Of a DNA stretch of 64,000 bases, positions 60,459 to 64,000 are shown in pieces (positions within the stretch are counted from its first letter, which is position 1; each line of letters opens with the position of its first letter). Below the pieces are notes generated by a model that was not told the origin of the DNA, ran no database searches, and saw only the letters and a list, made by a program, of their open reading frames with translations. This DNA comes from Collinsella sp. (GTDB lineage Bacteria > Actinomycetota > Coriobacteriia > Coriobacteriales > Coriobacteriaceae). The translations under genes were made by a program, and so were the position numbers. The stretch lies in contig DXZU01000001.1 in NCBI GenBank assembly GCA_019419525.1, positions 83,619 to 147,618 on the forward strand. The letters run 5' to 3'.

Positions 60459-63239
60459 TTGGCGCGTGGATCTGCACAAAACGCCAAAGGCAATAAGGCC
60501 AATAACCAACCGGCATCTGCTAAGGGTGCCGGTTCCCATCTGCGCGCCAATAAGGGCCACGAGGCGGACTTCGACGATTTTGAGCCCTTGGTCGAGCCCT
60601 CGGCCAACCGCGATATCGCCGGCGTGGTCATCGCCGTTTTGGCGATTGCGTCCTTCATTGCCGTGATTTCGCCGGCGACTGCACCCGTTACGGCTGCGGT
60701 TGCCGGTTTCTACCACCTGGGCTTTGGTCTGGGCGCCTACGTGCTGCCGATCGTCATTTTGTTGTTTGCCGCCACGCTCTTTTTAGGCGAGGACTCGCCG
60801 CTCAACGTGCGCTCGGTCGCGGGCGGAGCCGTGGTCTTTATCGCCGTTATCTCCATTCTTTCGCTGGTGGTGCCGGGTACGAGCGACTCGTGTGACCTTA
60901 TGTTCACTCCGCAAAATCTGTCCGCCTCGGGTGGCTACATCGGTGCGTTTATTGCGAGTGCGCTGCAGAATGCCCTGGGTAAGCCTATCGCGATGGTGGT
61001 CCTGTTGGGTCTGGCCGTCGTTGGTTTTGTCATCATCGGCTTTTCGGTGGGCGGCGTTTTGCGCTCTGCTCGCGACCGTGCGGCCGATTTTGCCGAGCGC
61101 CGTCGTGCCGACGTCAACGCGAGCCCGTGGGGTGACGACGAAGCCCTGTCGGTGCCCGGCGTTGCCCGTCCGCACCTGAGCATTCTTCGTCAAAAGGGCT
61201 CCGATGCTGCCGTGACCACGGTCATGGGCAACGATGTGGACCCGGTTTTGGACGATGACGACGAGGACGAGGATCCGTTTGTCGACGTATCCGATGCCGT
61301 GGAGGCCGAGCGTGCTAAGACGACGCTGCTGCCGCGCCGTCATGTCAAGAAGGGCAAGGCCACACCCAAGTTGAATACAAGCGAGCCCGACCCGTCTTGG
61401 TCCGATAGCGAGATTGAGCTCACTGAGGGCGATGACGAGGACGACGAGGCTCCGATTGAGACCGCAAAGACAACTTTGCTTCCGCGTCGCCATGCAAAGC
61501 GCGACCAGGTAACCGGTCAGCTTTCGATGGAAGACGACCCCGATAAGATTGACGAGTCCGAGCCGCCGTTTGTCGTGAATCCTGTCTCGGCAGCACCTCA
61601 GATTCCCGACTTCTTGAAGCATCCCAAGGTTGCCGATGCGCCTGCCTCGAGTGCTGTCGGATCGGCTGCGGCTAGCGATGGGGGAGCGGACGGCGGCGCC
61701 GCAGATAACGAGGGCGAAGAAGAGGATGGCCTCAAGCTTCCGCCACTCGAAATCCTGCATGCCAACCCGCAGTCGGCTTCCTCCGCGTCTTCTGACAAGG
61801 AGCTGGAACAGACTGCCGAGTCTCTTCAGTCCACCTTGCTGGAGTTTGGTCGTAGTGCCCGCGTGGTCGGCTGGATCGCCGGCCCCACGGTGACGACCTT
61901 TAAGCTGCAACCTGGCGAGGGCGAGCGCGTGAGCAAGATTTCGAGCCTCGAGGACGATATCGCGCTTTCGCTCGCTGCCCAGTCGGTGCGTATCTTTGCC
62001 CCGATCCCCGGCACCTCGCTCGTGGGCATCGAGATTCCCAACCGCAAGCGCCAGAACGTCAACCTGGGCGACGTGCTGCCCTATGTGAAGGGCGGTCCGC
62101 TCGAGCTGGCCATCGGCCGCGATGCCGAGGGCACGCCGGTTGTCGCCGACCTCGCCAAGATGCCCCACCTGCTTATTGCCGGTACGACCGGTTCTGGTAA
62201 GTCGGTGATGATCAATTCCATCATCACGACCTTGCTCATGCGCGCCCTTCCCGAGGACGTTCGCCTGATCATGGTCGACCCCAAGCGCGTCGAGCTTGCG
62301 GGCTATAACGGTCTGCCGCATCTTTACGTGCCTGTAGTGACCGAGCCCAAGCAGGCCGCGAGCGCCCTGCAATGGGCCGTGTCCGAGATGGAGCGTCGCC
62401 TGAAGGTCTTCGAGCGCCTTAACGTTCGTAAGATTTCGACCTATAACGAAAAGCAGGCCGCCGGCGAGTTTGAGCATTACGACAACCCGCCGCAAAAGAT
62501 GCCCTACTTGGTCATCATCATTGACGAGCTCTCGGACCTGATGATGGTCGCCGGTAAGGATGTCGAGGCCTCGATCGTGCGTATTGCTCAGCTGGGCCGT
62601 GCCGCCGGTATTCATCTTATCGTGGCCACGCAGCGCCCCAGTTCCAATGTGGTGACGGGCCTTATCAAGGCTAACATCACCAACCGCATCGCCTTTAACG
62701 TCGCCACGGGTATCGACTCGCGCGTCATCATTGATCAGATGGGCGCCGAAAAGCTCACTGGTTTGGGCGACATGCTGTTCTCAAAGGTCGACTGGGGCAA
62801 GCCTCGCCGTATCCAGGGCTGCTTTGTCTCGGATGACGAAATCAACGAGATTGTCGAGTTCGTCAAGTCGCAGAGCGAGCCCGACTACCACGAGGAGATC
62901 CTGTCTGCCGTGGCGCCCGCTTCCATGTCCATGGTGGGTGGCGGCGGCATTGTCCGCACCGGAGTAGCTGAGCCGCAAGACGATGATCCGCTCATTTGGG
63001 AAGCCGCCCATATTGTGGTGGAATCGCAGCTGGGCTCCACATCTGGCCTGCAACGTCGTCTGAAGGTTGGCTATGCGCGCGCCGGGCGTATTATGGACAT
63101 GCTGGAAGAAAAGGGTGTCGTCGGTCCGCCCGACGGTTCCAAGCCGCGCGAGGTCCTGCTGGACGAGGAGGGGCTTGCCGCGCTGGAATCTGTCGACGCC
63201 GAGATGGCACGTGAAGATCGTGAGTTTGGAGGATTCTGA
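60459..63239 (+). CDS. ftsK: DNA translocase FtsK/SpoIIIE
   Basis: Septal DNA pump that clears the chromosome during division. The 926-residue protein has four N-terminal membrane helices (about residues 45-205), a long acidic linker (about 230-450), and the C-terminal motor with Walker A AGTTGSGKSVMINS and Walker B VIIIDELSDLM. A winged-helix gamma domain (LQRRLKVGYARAGRIMDMLE) ends it. The linker contains AKTTLLPRRH twice (residues 286 and 336). TTG 60459 with GGAGG 7 nt upstream, one base after rnj. Confidence 0.95.
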   Translation: MARGSAQNAKGNKANNQPASAKGAGSHLRANKGHEADFDDFEPLVEPSANRDIAGVVIAVLAIASFIAVISPATAPVTAAVAGFYHLGFGLGAYVLPIVILLFAATLFLGEDSPLNVRSVAGGAVVFIAVISILSLVVPGTSDSCDLMFTPQNLSASGGYIGAFIASALQNALGKPIAMVVLLGLAVVGFVIIGFSVGGVLRSARDRAADFAERRRADVNASPWGDDEALSVPGVARPHLSILRQKGSDAAVTTVMGNDVDPVLDDDDEDEDPFVDVSDAVEAERAKTTLLPRRHVKKGKATPKLNTSEPDPSWSDSEIELTEGDDEDDEAPIETAKTTLLPRRHAKRDQVTGQLSMEDDPDKIDESEPPFVVNPVSAAPQIPDFLKHPKVADAPASSAVGSAAASDGGADGGAADNEGEEEDGLKLPPLEILHANPQSASSASSDKELEQTAESLQSTLLEFGRSARVVGWIAGPTVTTFKLQPGEGERVSKISSLEDDIALSLAAQSVRIFAPIPGTSLVGIEIPNRKRQNVNLGDVLPYVKGGPLELAIGRDAEGTPVVADLAKMPHLLIAGTTGSGKSVMINSIITTLLMRALPEDVRLIMVDPKRVELAGYNGLPHLYVPVVTEPKQAASALQWAVSEMERRLKVFERLNVRKISTYNEKQAAGEFEHYDNPPQKMPYLVIIIDELSDLMMVAGKDVEASIVRIAQLGRAAGIHLIVATQRPSSNVVTGLIKANITNRIAFNVATGIDSRVIIDQMGAEKLTGLGDMLFSKVDWGKPRRIQGCFVSDDEINEIVEFVKSQSEPDYHEEILSAVAPASMSMVGGGGIVRTGVAEPQDDDPLIWEAAHIVVESQLGSTSGLQRRLKVGYARAGRIMDMLEEKGVVGPPDGSKPREVLLDEEGLAALESVDAEMAREDREFGGF

Positions 63240-64000
63240 TGGCTGCACGCTTTGGTGACATGCTGCTCGAGCAGCGTCGCCGAATGGGCCTTTCCATTCA
63301 GCAAGTCGCCAACACCATCAAAATCAGGCCGCAGATCATCGAGTTTTTCGAGACCGGTAACTTTGCTTCGATGCCGCCGCGCGGCTATGCGCAGGGCATG
63401 ATTTCGAGCTATGCTCGCTTTTTGGGCCTCAATCCGCGCGAGGTCGTCAATGCCTACTTTGACGATCTGATGGCATATGAGCGCGAGACGTCGCAGCAGG
63501 GCGGTCGTTTTCAGGACGCCGCTGGCTACGTCAATTCGCGTTCCTCGGTCGATAACGGGCGCTTCCTGATGGTTCAGGGCGGTCGTTCGACGCGTTATGG
63601 ACAGCGTCCTCAGCAGGCCGGTTATATTACCGAGACGGGTTCGGGCGAGGAGATTCGTTCGCAGCGTGACCGGTTCCGCAGTACGCCGATGCCCGAAGAC
63701 CGTGCACTTCCCGCTGCCCACGGCGTGGCTCGTGACCCTCGTGCCGGCTACGGCGACGGCGGCTATTCCGATCGCGGTTACCGTGGGGTCTCTTCTGGTC
63801 GCTCTCGCGGTGGCTATGCGGATGCCGATACCACGCAGGTGACGCCGCGTCTTCGCTCTCAATCACAGCCGTATGGCCAGCGCTCTTCGGCTCCGCGTTT
63901 GGGCCAGCGTGGCTATCAAGGCCGCGGTGAACTTGCGCCCCGCTCGGGTCAGCGCAGCCTTCAGGGCCAGGGTGGCTATCGCGGCCGTTCCGATAGCAAT
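63239..64000 (+). CDS. RodZ/helix-turn-helix protein, 3' end beyond window
   Basis: Begins at ATG 63239, overlapping the ftsK stop (TGATGG). Residues 1-75 form the HTH_25 domain found in RodZ-type cytoskeletal proteins: FGDMLLEQRRRMGLSIQQVA, RPQIIEFFETGNFASMPPR and GYAQGMISSYARFLGLNPRE. From about residue 85 the sequence becomes low-complexity, rich in Arg, Gly, Gln, Ser and Tyr (GGYADADTT, RGYQGRGELAPRSGQRS). 254 codons are visible with no stop and no transmembrane segment yet; RodZ normally has one after its cytoplasmic part. Assignment as RodZ-like is inference from the first domain. Confidence 0.75.
   Translation, partial: MAARFGDMLLEQRRRMGLSIQQVANTIKIRPQIIEFFETGNFASMPPRGYAQGMISSYARFLGLNPREVVNAYFDDLMAYERETSQQGGRFQDAAGYVNSRSSVDNGRFLMVQGGRSTRYGQRPQQAGYITETGSGEEIRSQRDRFRSTPMPEDRALPAAHGVARDPRAGYGDGGYSDRGYRGVSSGRSRGGYADADTTQVTPRLRSQSQPYGQRSSAPRLGQRGYQGRGELAPRSGQRSLQGQGGYRGRSDSN

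Overview
The window is a gene-dense stretch of about 60% GC or higher from a bacterial chromosome. It looks like a Coriobacteriia member, most probably Collinsella or a close relative. The reasons are the actinobacterial-type integration host factor (mihF) next to gmk and rpoZ, G/C-rich third codon positions, frequent GTG/TTG starts, and a fermentative gut lifestyle (AdhE, pyruvate phosphate dikinase). This assignment is inferred from protein character and gene order; no database search was run.

Layout. 1-5.2 kb: end of trmD, lepB, glyQS and the PPDK regulatory protein. 5.2-8.3 kb: ppdK behind a promoter region with four TTTACC repeats. 8.4-15.1 kb: rplS, rnhB, then yraN-comM-dprA-trmFO-xerC, an overlapping chain in which xerC appears to start at an ATA codon. 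15.2-25.5 kb: rpsB-tsf, then pyrH-frr-uppS-cdsA-dxr-rseP-ispG-proS (translation, isoprenoid and envelope genes), where the site-2 protease carries an unusual insertion. 25.6-29.1 kb, minus strand: a kinase-like phosphotransferase and adhE. 29.3-30.4 kb: a REP-associated (RAYT-type) transposase gene between 46-nt inverted repeats. 30.4-36.4 kb: rpmB (minus), then the pyrimidine operon pyrR-B-C-K-D-F behind an attenuator. 36.6-39.1 kb: mihF-gmk-rpoZ-thiI. 39.3-43.3 kb: comEA-comEC-holA. 43.4-58.1 kb: rpsT, lepA, dusB, hemW, two dnaJ genes (the first with a membrane C-terminus), mtaB, phoH, ybeY, dgkA, era, recO, rpsO and pnp. 58.2-58.6 kb: a non-coding gap with two large hairpin elements. 58.8-64 kb: rnj, ftsK/spoIIIE and the start of a RodZ-like HTH protein.

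How the genes work together. Most of the window is core machinery: tRNA charging and modification (glyQS, proS, trmD, trmFO, thiI, dusB, mtaB), ribosome components and factors, RNA decay (pnp, rnj, ybeY), the MEP pathway into undecaprenyl phosphate (dxr, ispG, uppS, dgkA), and de novo UMP synthesis. DNA uptake genes (comEA, comEC, dprA, comM) suggest natural transformation capacity.

The most notable non-standard feature is the pnp-rnj gap. Two elements with 69-nt cores lie there in opposite orientation. Their long arms are unrelated in sequence but each pair is self-complementary. All ten differences between the two cores fall at paired positions, mostly as compensatory pairs. This is a strong sign of a structured RNA or DNA element under selection.
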